Shown piece after piece: positions 34,420-44,700 of a stretch of 64,000 nucleotides of DNA. The stretch's first letter is position 1, and each line of letters opens with the position of its first letter. Made by a program: the position numbers and the translations under genes. Under the pieces are notes generated by a model. It was not told where the DNA came from. It did not search any database and was given only the letters and a program-made list of their open reading frames with translations. The DNA lies in NCBI RefSeq assembly GCF_016097555.1, contig NC_054713.1:39606128-39670127 (forward strand), read 5' to 3'. The DNA is from Gigantopelta aegis. Its lineage: Eukaryota; Mollusca; Gastropoda; Neomphalida; Peltospiridae.

Positions 34420-36290
34420 TGACGGAACATGCTCTTATCTTTTCGCCTGTGGCGATGTTAATTGTTTTAGAGGGCCGTGTGCAGCTTGGTTACGTAATAC
34501 CTCCGCGCGACCGTGCATCCCAATATGCACTTAGTCCAGGTGCGGAGGCCATGTGGCCAGTAGTTACGTAATAACTCCGGTAGAACGGTTTATGACCTGG
34601 GTATTTCTGGCGAACTGGCAACAGTATGTCTGGTCATCTAAGAAAATATATCGACTCTGGGAGTGGTGGAAATTCACATGATAAGATTCGGTCCCGCGTA
34701 CTGTCTCCGGACCAGTCTGGGATTTTATAATAAATAGCTAGGATTTTAGATATATCGAGAAGGTCTAAAATTAACGAGCTACTCTCGATTCAATAATATC
34801 AAAACCTATATTAGCTCGGCCATTTACCTTTCGACCGACCGTTCAAAATCGCGCCAAAATTTCCTCAACAAAATTGCGCACCACTTTCTCTTTGGCATTA
34901 ACGGCCCCATTCAAATTCCATAGCACTACCACCACCCCCACCCGCCTGCTACCGATTCAATCGGGCTGCTGGTGCTCCCTTGTACCTGCCAGTGCAGGCG
35001 GTCCCTCCTTCCCCTCCCCCCACCTTTCCTGTCATGGCCTTTTCTGCCAAGGCCGGCTCTTGCGCCCACGACAGGCGTGCGCTACAACAGCTTGCTCTGA
35101 ATGTGCACGTAAAACCCTATGACATGACATGACACATGATACATCGAGGAGAAACTTTCGAAGGCTGCAGGGGAACGGACGTCGTCCACTGAACGATCTA
35201 TATAAGTTCAGTCCGGACTTGGTAAATATATTTTTCTGCTCTGTTGTATAACCTTGATGTGATTGATGTGACTTTAAATATTTTAATACTGTATTATACC
35301 AATATTATTTAGACAGTGTCTCCGGTAATCTGACGAAGTAAATTGTAGGCTTCACTGTTCTAAAATTATTAAAGCTTAACCAGTCATCCTAGAGGACCTA
35401 GGTAAACTGTAGGTTATTGTCTTTATTGTGATAGGTACCAGTATTAATTCTGTATTACAAGGTTACTGAATGAGTAGTTAAAGGTTAATTAAAAATTAAC
35501 CAGTTAGGAATAGAGTTGTAATTCCTTTATTAATTAAGTTCCCCTGGCAGCATTTCTCAAATATCACACGTGTGTGTGTTGTATCACGGTGAAGTGATTA
35601 GAATATTGTGTAAACTAGACACCTAGTGATTAACTAATTAAGTGATTAGTTCTGGGTTGTTATTAATTGTTGTTGTTAATTAACTACTGCGGCAAGTACA
35701 TTTGTCAGCGTAGTGTTAATACAGATTCCAAAGTGTATTGTGTTTTGTTGTGTTTTCTAGTGAACTAAACGTGCTATATATATACATATTTATATAAGAT
35801 CGTATCTCTGATTATACCTAGAGCCGAGCCACTCGGGTATTGGACTGCCCGATACAGAGAGATCTAATATATATACAGTTAGGTGAGATATTTGGATAAT
35901 CGTGTTTTATTCAGTTACGGGTATTATGGGATTCCCATGACAATTACACTCGCGTGTGAATCGTACTAATTTTACGAAACGATTGTCAGGATTTCTGTAT
36001 TGCACAAGCTCGTATAATAATCTCTATTTAGCGTTGCAGTTGCTGCCGCTGTCTTCTATAATGTTCGACATCTGTAGCAGCTGAACAAGAGACTTCGAAC
36101 CGCCATCTGTTATGTTTGCCGCTATCTGTTGTACAAGTCTATATGGGACATCAAGCCGCCATGTGTTGTAGATAATCACATAATTGCGGAATGTAAGGTA
36201 CCTAGAACACTATTACGTAACAGGCTTTAACTGCTCTGCGGGGAATTGTAAGATCGCTACACTAACAGCTGACGTATGTGCCCAGGTTAG
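34420..36290. other. Unassigned region; possible LTR-like fossil start at 34420
   Basis: TGTGACGGAACATG near 34420 looks like the start of a Ty3/gypsy LTR, and the segment is unlike its surroundings. I found no second copy, no target duplication and no Gag-Pol remnant in the window, so a solo LTR is only a possibility. TTACGTAATACCTCCG and TTACGTAATAACTCCGG (34490 and 34564) form a small internal duplication. No host exon is recognised. Confidence 0.25.
34890..35140 (+). repeat. Probable CR1-like LINE 3' tail ending in (ATGAC)n
   Basis: This GC-richer segment ends GAATGTGCACGTAAAACCC followed by TATGACATGACATGACA. A GTGCACGTTAAACCC-like word followed by a pentamer tail is characteristic of CR1-type 3' ends. 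It has a sharp composition change at its right edge. The 82-codon open frame inside is incidental. Confidence 0.5.
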
Positions 36291-36760
36291 CGTATCTGAA
36301 TCTTAAGTGGACATAAGCACGAAAATAGCGTTCAAACAAGCGACACAATTTTTATAAGAAGATTGCTTTGCCAGCATCCGAATCGGATGAGGATGTAATG
36401 CATTTTAGTGATGAAATTCTGTTACGGTTCAAACATGGCGTCATGAGTATGTATTCTGCTTGCTAGGACATATTGTCCAAAACTGATTAGATTGAAAGAA
36501 AAGTCGCTGCTACTTTTACTACCGTCTTGACTTTTATAAATTATACACTTACACAAATACAGGACAGCTGATACCACAGTAGTTGAAAAGCATGTACTAG
36601 CCATGAAGAACCAGTCCCTGTATTTTGCTTACATATATACTTACAACTAAACATAGTGATGCACTCATTCTGGGTTAGAGTACGTGTACTGGGAAATAAA
36701 ATCCATATCTGACAACAAAAACAGTACAGGCACGGCGGAAGTAAGTAGACATTGGTGTGG
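36291..36760. other. No gene seen
   Basis: AT-rich unassigned DNA leads into the TG-rich array. No repeat or exon is recognised. Confidence 0.4.
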
Positions 36761-36761
36761 G

Positions 36762-36763
<2 letters not shown>

Positions 36764-36797
<34 letters not shown>

Positions 36798-37195
36798 GTG
36801 TGTGAGTGTGTGCGTATGTGTGTGTATGTGTGTGCGCGTATGTGTGTATGCATGCATGTGTGTGTGTGTGTGTGTGTGTCTGTGTGTGTGTGCGTGTGTA
36901 TATGGGTGTGGGTGTGTGTATGCATGTACGTGTGTGTATTTAAGTGTGCGTGTGTGTGCGTGTGTATATGTATGTGCGTGTGTGTGTATGTAAGTGTGTA
37001 CGTGTGTGTATATGTGTGCGTGTCTGTGTGTGTGTCTGTGTGTGTGTGTGTCTGCCTGTCTGTATGTGTGTATGTATGTGTGTACGTGTGAGTACGTGTG
37101 TGCGTGCATGTGTGTGCATGTGTGTATGTTTGTGTGTCTGTGTGTGTGTGTGTGTGTGTGTGTATGTCTGTGTGTGTGTGGGATGGGGGTGGGGG
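36764..37195. repeat. Compound (TG)n-rich microsatellite, about 430 bp
   Basis: TG runs are broken by TGCG, TGTATG and TGTCTG variants. Several overlapping open frames (Cys/Val or His/Thr rich) on both strands are artefacts of this repeat. Confidence 0.97.
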
Positions 37196-37469
37196 GTGCT
37201 GACTGAGATCGAGGGCGCGTTATGTCCCCATATATATTTTTGATTCAGAATTATTGGGGGTTTGGGGGTAATTTTGAATAATATAGATGCGCTTTCTAAA
37301 CGTTGAACCCTCTCCCTAAATACTGTAGGTGCCCCTTTCATAGGTGGATACCATCTCTAAAAACACTTGTATTCACCAGGTATCTTACCACTATTGCAGC
37401 CAATTTTTGGTGGTCGAAATGTACAGTGGACGAATCACCTGCAAACCCGTACATGAAAAACAGAAAAAG

Positions 37470-37715
37470 TTTGTTTTGTTTAACGACACCACTACAGCAC
37501 ATCTATTTATTTATAATCGGCTATAGTATGTCAAACATTTGATAATGTTGGCATACAGTCTTGGAGTAGAAACCCGCTATATGTTTTCATTAGTAGCAAG
37601 GGATTTGCACCTTCCCACAGACAGGATAGCTGGTTGGAAGAAGAAATAGCTCAATGGGCCCACCGATGGGGATCGATCGTAGACTGACCGCGCATCAGGT
37701 GAATGCTTTACCACT
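37470..37715 (-). repeat. SINE (minus strand), head 1 core with tail 2
   Basis: It opens with TTTGTTTTGTTTAACGACACC, the reverse of tail 2. It continues through AGCAAGGGATTTGCACC and CAATGGGCCCACCG to GGGGATCGATCGTAGAC and CGCGCATCAGG, the reverse of head 1. Confidence 0.85.
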
Positions 37716-37734
37716 TAACATATAGTTTTCAGGA

Positions 37735-38022
37735 GGAAACCTGCTACGTGTTTTCCAAGGATTGTTTATATGAACCATCCCAAAGACAGGATAACATATA
37801 CCATGGCATTTGATGCACTGGCGTAGGAAGCGGGGGGGGGGGGGGGGGGGGGGAGGGGCAGTGGCAGCAGCGATGGTTTATATAATATATAAAGCGATGA
37901 ATTATATGTGTGCCCCCCCCTCCCCCCCCCCCCCCCCCCCCCCTCCACACACACACACTTGACACCTTCCTACGCCACTGAGTCGTGGTGCACTGTCTGG
38001 AACGAGAAACAGCCCTGGGCCC
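37735..38022 (-). repeat. SINE core (minus strand) split by a MITE
   Basis: GAACCATCCCAAAGACAGG and ATACCATGGCATTTGAT (37772-37814) are core sequence. The core resumes as GTCGTGGTGCACTGTCTGG at 37982. The MITE at 37816-37980 separates the two halves. Confidence 0.8.
37816..37980. mobile_element. MITE with CAGTGGCGTAGGAAG termini
   Basis: The left end CACTGGCGTAGGAAG and the right end CTTCCTACGCCACTG are inverted repeats (one mismatch). G and C runs fill much of the 165 bp. It sits inside a SINE core, so it is younger than that SINE. The termini resemble hAT-type MITEs. I saw no certain target duplication. Confidence 0.75.
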
Positions 38023-38102
38023 ATATTTTCGAAGCAATCTTAGCCTACGAAATCGTAAAACCATTGTAATCTATGACTATGGCGTGTGCTGTAATGATGT
38101 CA

Positions 38103-38560
38103 CAACCTACGATGGTCGGGACGTAGACCAGTGGTAAAGTGCTCGTCTGATACGCGGTCTGTCTAGGATCGATCCCAATGTCGGTGAGGCCATTGGGCTA
38201 TTTCTGGTTCTAGTTAGCGCTGAATCGGATCCCAGTCGAGGCATGGGATTTTTAATCGAGATACCGACTCCAAACCCTGAGTGAGTGCTCCGCAAGGCTC
38301 AATGGGTAGGTGTAAACCACTTGCACCGACCAGTGATCCATAACTGGTTCAACAAAGGCCATGGTTTGTGCTATCCTGCCTGTGGGAAGCGCAAATAAAA
38401 GATCCCTTGCTGCCTGTCGTAAAAAGAGTAGCCTATGTGGCGACAGCGGGTTTCCTCTAAAAACAGTGTCAGAATGACCATATGTTTGACGTCCAATAGC
38501 CGATGATAAGATAAAAAATCAATGTGCTCTAGCGGCGTCGTTAAATAAAACAAACTTTAC
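38103..38560 (+). repeat. Nested SINEs: head 1 interrupted by a headless core plus tail 2
   Basis: Head 1 (GGACGTAGACCAGTGG, then GGATCGATCCC) runs to GGTTCTAGTTAGCGCTGAA. A second SINE body of the 39271 type follows (GATCCCAGTCGAGGCATGGG to GTCGTTAAATAAAACAAAC). AGTTAGCGCTGAA occurs again right after it (38567-38579), so it is a 13-bp target duplication and the second SINE inserted into the first. Confidence 0.85.
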
Positions 38561-38579
38561 TTTTTAGTTAGCGCTGAAC

Positions 38580-38860
38580 TAATGAAACCGGAACAATGGA
38601 ACACAATAGTGTTATTGCTACAACGAGAAAGGGTTTGACACCATCTGAAAAAAAAAGGTCCGCTGGCGAACGTCATAGCGTAGTTAATAAAACTGTGACG
38701 ATGGAACACACTATTATTATTGCTACATGGGTTGACACGATCTAAAAAAATCTCCACTAGCGAACGTCATAGCTAATAAACCCTGAATAAAGGTGTCATT
38801 GTTACATGGGTAAAGTGTTTGACGTGGTCTCTGTATTTGAAACGCTCCCATGACGAACGC
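38580..38860. repeat. Degenerate tandem units, about 90-115 bp, three copies
   Basis: GGAACACA-TA-T-TTATTGCTAC and GCGAACGTCATAGC recur near 38597-38683 and 38703-38772. A weaker copy follows. No coding content. Confidence 0.6.
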
Positions 38861-39270
38861 CCATGGGAACATCACTGGAATGAATTGTGAAGAAAACAAA
38901 TTCTATTGAAATTTATTTTGGGTCCAACTCAATTTTGCCTGACTAATAGTTCAGCCCGAGTAGGCTACTATGTTTTTCGAAAGCTGACTGACATTTGGAT
39001 AGTTATAATCGCTTCGTATAGAAATCAATATGTTTTAGAAAAAACTAAAATTTAATTCTAGTTGATATTTCAAACATTCTACCGCATTTCTGTTACCAAA
39101 TGCATCTTTTTTGTTTTGACAGAAAACCTATTTTATTGCATAAACAACAAAAGGACTGGACACAAGTTTGCCAACCTTTTTGTTAACTTCATACCATGAT
39201 TACACTCGACCAAAAGGTGACCCACTGGCAATGTTCGCATTGAGGTGGACGGTCTTTCTTTAAAAATAAA

Positions 39271-39672
39271 CCGGTCTCGGTGGCGTCGTGGTTAGGCCAT
39301 CGGTCTACAGGCTGGTAGGTACTGGGTTCGGATCCCAGTCGAGGCATGGGATTTTTAATCCAGATACCGACTCCAAACCCTGAGTGAGTGCTCCGCAAGG
39401 CTCAATGGGTAGGTGTAAACCACTTGCACCGACCAGTGATCCATAACTGGTTCAACAAAGGCCATGGTTTGTGCTATCCTGCCTGTGGGAAGCGCAAATA
39501 AAAGATCCCTTGCTGCCTGTCGTAAAAGAGTAGCCTATGTGGCGACAGCGGGTTTCCTCTAAAAAAAACAATGTCACAATCACCATATATTTGACGTCCA
39601 ATAGCCGATGATAAGATAAAAAATCAATGTGCTCTAGTGGCGTCGTTAAATAAAACAAACTTTACTTTACAT
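39271..39672 (+). repeat. Full-length SINE, head 2 with tail 2, perfect 16-bp target duplication
   Basis: The head is CGGTCTCGGTGGCGTCGTGG with GGTTCGGATCCC as B-box-like sequence. The body includes CTGAGTGAGTGCTCCGC and the shared core, with tail 2 at the end. TTTCTTTAAAAATAAA flanks it exactly at 39255-39270 and 39673-39688. Confidence 0.95.
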
Positions 39673-39688
39673 TTTCTTTAAAAATAAA

Positions 39689-40142
39689 TGAATGATTCAG
39701 ATACGTATGACCGATACGACCACGACCAAATACCACTTCACCCTTCTTGCACCGCCTGGAGGACTGCCACTCTCCCAGGATTGGCTTGAGAGAATGACGC
39801 TTGTTCGTGACCGCACCATTCAAATTATTTTTGCCACGTCGAAAAGATATTAGTGATTAACATGATATTTAAAATCTATGTAGGGTACTCCAACGCTGGC
39901 ACGGGTTTGTCAGCAGAATCCAGTACACAACAACAAAATATATCTTTATTGGCAATCCATAAACATACACACTTTCGTATCACCATCCCAACTACAGGAT
40001 GCTACAGTTTCATGTATTGCAATGCCTGGAGACTAGAAAACAAGCCTGTAAAAAGTATTAATTTTGATGCACTCTAGTCTATAAACTTTTCCATGGCTAT
40101 AATGATTGCCCAATTTTCAGCAGTAAAGATGTCGGGCACATG
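39689..40142. other. No gene seen
   Basis: GGAGGACTGCCACTCTCCCA at 39761 belongs to the old dispersed GGACTGCCACTCCC family. The 74-codon open frame at 39853 has no domain and no good splice context. Confidence 0.45.
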
Positions 40143-40144
40143 TA

Positions 40145-41133
40145 CTAAAGTGGTGTCGGAAATAGAATAAAACTGATTTTCATATTGAACTGACAAGTAC
40201 ATATTTTATAAATATCTATTTAATGATACTCTACCTAATTTAGCATTTACCTGTTTGGGCTCTCATTGATGTACAAGGTGGTATTTACTCTTGAAATTAA
40301 AAGAAAGATGTCAGTAAACAGGTGATTTGTGCACTTTATTGGAACAGACTATAAAAAAATTGATCAACGTGTTAATTTCATTGCTGTTGCAATATGTGAG
40401 GGACCGTCTTATATGACGGTTTACCCCTATCCCTCTCCAAAACAAAATATTTGTAAGTAACTTTTGAACAAAACTATCAAGAACCATTCTGAGTGTGTGA
40501 TTTATTATACCGGTATTAAAGGTGCTATCTCCAAGATGCATAATGACAGCTATTGCAATTTTATTTTTTAAATTAAATTTCGCTGTAAAATTTAAAGACT
40601 ACACCTTCAACTAAATACCCATAAATGATTCTAACAAAATATTTTTATCTACTAGTAGAAACTACATTTTTATTGGAGAATCTTTATCACAAACAGATGT
40701 TCACATATAACTATGATATAACACCTTTAAGTGGTTGCAAGATTGTGTAAATTTCTAATGTACTTAATCTATTGAATTTATATTCACTAAATACGCTGAT
40801 CATAATTAATAATTTCTGCTGCAATTCAAAATACTGTTAACTTGCAGTTTTAAATTAAAAGTTTGTTTACGGGTAAATGAAATTGACACGCGTAGATCAA
40901 AATGTGTTATAGTCTGTTCCAATAAAGTACACAAATCACCTGTTTACTGATATCTTTCTTGTAATTTCAAGAGTAAACACCATCTTGTACATCAATGAGA
41001 ACCCAAACAAGTAAATGCTAAATTAGGTAGAGTATCATTAAATAGGTATTTACAAACTATTTAACTGTCAGTTTAATATGAAAGAAAAAAATCATCGAAA
41101 ATCAGTTTTATTATATTTCCGACATTACTTTAG
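40145..41133. mobile_element. Non-autonomous TIR element, 989 bp, TA target
   Basis: Arms of about 220-230 bp (40145-40365 and 40905-41133) are inverted copies. They start CTAAAGT-GTGTCGGAAAT and include GTAAACAGGTGATTTGTG. TA flanks both ends (40143-40144 and 41134-41135). The centre is AT-rich with no transposase. TA flanks point to a Tc1/mariner-type mobiliser (inference). Confidence 0.85.
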
Positions 41134-41530
41134 TATAGGTCCATTAGTAATAGTGAGTGTTGGTACTGAGTTTTTTTATTAAATTATTCATGCTGTATTG
41201 TTTAAAGTTGGGAACATGTACTAGTATAGGTCCATCTGTGAGTTTAGATATTGTGCTTTTATTAAAGTATTCATACTGTACTAGTATAGGTCCATCAGTA
41301 AGTGTTGATACTGTGTTTTTATTCAAGTATTCATGATGTTTTAGTATAGGTCCATCAGTAAGTGTTGATACTGTGTTTTTATTCAAGTATCCATGCTGTT
41401 CTAGTATAGGTCCATCAGTAAGTGTTGATACTGTGTTTTTATTCAAGTATCCATGCTGTACTAGTATAGGTCCATCAGTAAGTGTTGATACTGTGTTTTT
41501 ATTCAAGTATCCATGCTGTTCTAGTATAGG
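41134..41530. repeat. 60-bp minisatellite running into the assembly gap
   Basis: Units start CTAGTATAGGTCCATCAG at 41281, 41341 (as TTAGTATAGG), 41401, 41461 and 41521, an exact 60-bp step. More diverged units lie upstream. The array probably caused the gap that follows. Repetitive open frames on both strands (for example KNTVSTLTDGPIL) are artefacts. Confidence 0.95.
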
Positions 41531-41730
41531 NNNNNNNNNNNNNNNNNNNNNNNNNNNNNNNNNNNNNNNNNNNNNNNNNNNNNNNNNNNNNNNNNNNNNN
41601 NNNNNNNNNNNNNNNNNNNNNNNNNNNNNNNNNNNNNNNNNNNNNNNNNNNNNNNNNNNNNNNNNNNNNNNNNNNNNNNNNNNNNNNNNNNNNNNNNNNN
41701 NNNNNNNNNNNNNNNNNNNNNNNNNNNNNN
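41531..41730. other. Assembly gap (200 N)
   Basis: There are exactly 200 N, a conventional size for a gap of unknown length. It cuts off the 5' part of the first visible exon of the ZP gene. Confidence 0.99.
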
Positions 41731-41770
41731 GACTGCATATGATGGAGTCTTATAGTCTTACCATTACAAT
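41731..41770 (+). CDS. ZP gene exon 1 visible (partial, 5' end in gap)
   Basis: It reads LHMMESYSLTIT and ends in phase 2 at a strong donor (CAAT|GTAAGTAAC). Phase and sense fit the next exon, which starts with the third base of the codon. Confidence 0.6.
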
Positions 41771-44700
41771 GTAAGTAACTTTTGTTTTGCAGTGACACTA
41801 TATATATACATATAAGACTGCCTGTATTGCTGTATTTCAGAAACATCCATGAACAGAATATCAACAGTAGCGTTGACATCGACTCATCAGCTGTAGACTT
41901 TGAAATCAAGCAGAAGGACGGGACCCCTGTCTCCAGCTCCGCCGCTGTGTCTTTAGATGACCAGCTCACCTTTGAGTTTGTCGGTAAAACACAACAATGG
42001 GCTAACCTTTGAGTAAAACACAATAAGGGCTCACCTTTGAGTTTGTTGGTAAAACACAATAATGGGCTTACCTTTGAGTTTGTTGGTAAAACACAATAAG
42101 GGCTCAACTTTCAGTTTGTTGATAAAACACAATACTGGGTTCACAATTGAGTCTGTTGGTAATACACAATAATGGCTCAACGTTGAGTTTGTTGGTAAGA
42201 CACAATAACAAACAATAATGGGCTTACCTTTGAGTAAAACACAATAATGGGCTCACGTTTGAGTTTGTAGGTAGACCACAAATGGGTTCACCTTTGAGTT
42301 TGTTAATAAAACAGAGTAATGGACCCAACTATTTAAGTTTGTTGGTAAAACACAATAATGGTCTTACCTTTGAGTTTGTTGATAAAACACAATAATGGAC
42401 TCACCTTTGATTTTGTTGGTCCAGTGTCCGAGATATCTTTGCAATTTTATTTCACAGGGAAACAAACGTGCAGCTACAGATACTACCCGCGTAAGTCCAG
42501 ACAATCGAAACCTAGCGCCGTGCTCGCAGACACAGATCTAGACACCTGCAGGGCAGCTTGTTCCAGCGATCCCACCTGTGTCTCCTTTCAATTCTATGTA
42601 CTTGCGAAAAATGACGTGGTGCAATGCACGAAGTTCAAGAAACCGGCTGACTTATTAATCGACTTTTATACGGACCATTATGAAAAAAATTGTACTATAG
42701 GTTGGTACCGCTCTTTGATAATGTGAGCACTGTTTAAAGTAACAGACCCAAGTGATTTAAACACTATGACACATTTTTGACTATTAGGTCCATGTTTGAT
42801 AATTGAAATCGGACGTTAATTAGATTTTATTGTTTAGATTATACATTTCTGTAAATCCGAGTGTTTCTGGTCATCCTAGTGTTTCTGATATTACAAAATG
42901 TATTATTTTATATTTAAAAAAAAACAAAACCGTCACGTACCTCGGGCACGTAACGGTTATAAAGACGAGCTCTAATCTGAGATATGTTAAAGGATATTTT
43001 CCGGTTTCAACATCACAGATGCAACTTTATCCAAATGCGTTACAGGTTAGTAGATTTAATACCAGTGGAAGTTTACACAAAAAGTGTCAAATTCCAAACA
43101 AAGAACTGATTTTATAAATGTCAAGTGATAACATTTTGACTGCATTTAAAAGTTTCAGCATTTAATCATCTCCGTTTTATCAATAAATGCATAATTATGA
43201 TTACATGTGTAAAATGTCAGTGACGTCGCTTACCGGTAAATAGTTGATATATATTGGATTTAAATATCAAGTATGGGATAACTCTATGGTATTTGAGAAT
43301 TTCTGGATGACGTTCCAATGATCAATTAGGGGATAGCATCACTGTGTTTCGTTGTTAACAATAAAGATTTATCACAACATTTGGATTTGGATTTGCCAAT
43401 ATCTGTGATTCCATGATTATTTTTGTTTCCAGGCAGTAACCCATGCTCGTACGTAGAGTATCCTGACAAAGAAGGTCCTCGTGGTGAACAGATAGTAGAC
43501 GTACAAGATCTCACTGAATGCAAGGCCAAGTGTGACACTGATTCCAATTGTACTTCATTTGACTTCCACGTGGCAGACATATTTGTAAAATGCCACTTAT
43601 ACACCAAACCAGTTGTTGACGGCTTGTTTGACTGCAAAATGCACTATTATACGTCCGAGTGTTCAGGTAAGTTAGCTCGTGTGTCCTCTCCTTACTTTGA
43701 TAAAAGCTTTGATTTTGAAACCTGCTTCAAGTACAGCAGACGAGTTGTGGATGGCTTGTTTGGCATCTTTAAGAACCATTATACGAAATAATGTTTAGGC
43801 GAGTTAGCTCGTGTGTGTTATCCTTAGTTTGACACCCAGTAGCCGATGTAGTTTTCGTGCTTTGGTGTTGTTAAACATCCATTCATTCACGCATTCATTC
43901 ATTTATTCATTCGTATGTCCTCTGGCACTTTTCGGTTTATATGTTTGACAAAAAAAAAAGCTACTGGCCGAACTTAGGCAGGGATTTCTCTGTCCAGAAC
44001 CGTGGGTTAGTATTTATATTTAGTTGTTAGCGGTTAGCGGTTACCGAGAGATATGACGGTATAGTGGCCGTACACCACCTACCCATTGAACCCAGTACGT
44101 ACCAGCCTTACCCAATGGTTTGGTTATTACATGACCGAGGCCATTCTGATGTATTATTCATCGGGTATTGGAGGTCAAACATTTGGTAATTCTAACATAT
44201 AATCTTACACAGGAAACACGATACATATTTCCCGTAGTAACAAGGGATCTTTTATATGCACCATCCAAAAAGACAGGATAGCACTGACTACGGCCTTTGA
44301 TATATCAATGTGCTCTACTGGTATCGTTAAACAAAACAAAACGTGATATACCAGTCGTGGTGTTTGGCCTTTTTATGTTTACATGTGAGAACAGGGCTAG
44401 AGTGCACTTACTATTACAAACTGTCAATTTCGAAAATACCCGACGGCTAAACGGTCGGGAGATACATGATAGTTGTGGTCGCAGTACTCATGACGGGTGC
44501 ACCAGTTAGGCAGGATATGCTCACATTTCGCGAACGCATATAGCTTCACTGTTTTGACGGTGATCATAAGTGCATGTCTTCACAACTATAGTTTTGTTCT
44601 TCAGTGCGCTCTGTTCGGTGCTATGTTTGATTTAATAAACTATTCTGGGAGTGGCAGTCCTCTTTGAGCGGTGCAGGAAGGATGTATTGTCCAGTAAAGG

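Noticed and set aside
34874-35122. 82-codon open frame
   Set aside because: It lies in the probable CR1-like 3' tail; composition and the sharp GC change explain it.
34420-36290. Solo LTR starting TGTGACGGAACATG
   Set aside because: No second LTR, target duplication or internal coding remnant was found; kept only as an unassigned region.
36665-37341. Several overlapping frames rich in Cys/Val and His/Thr
   Set aside because: All are translations of the TG/CA microsatellite.
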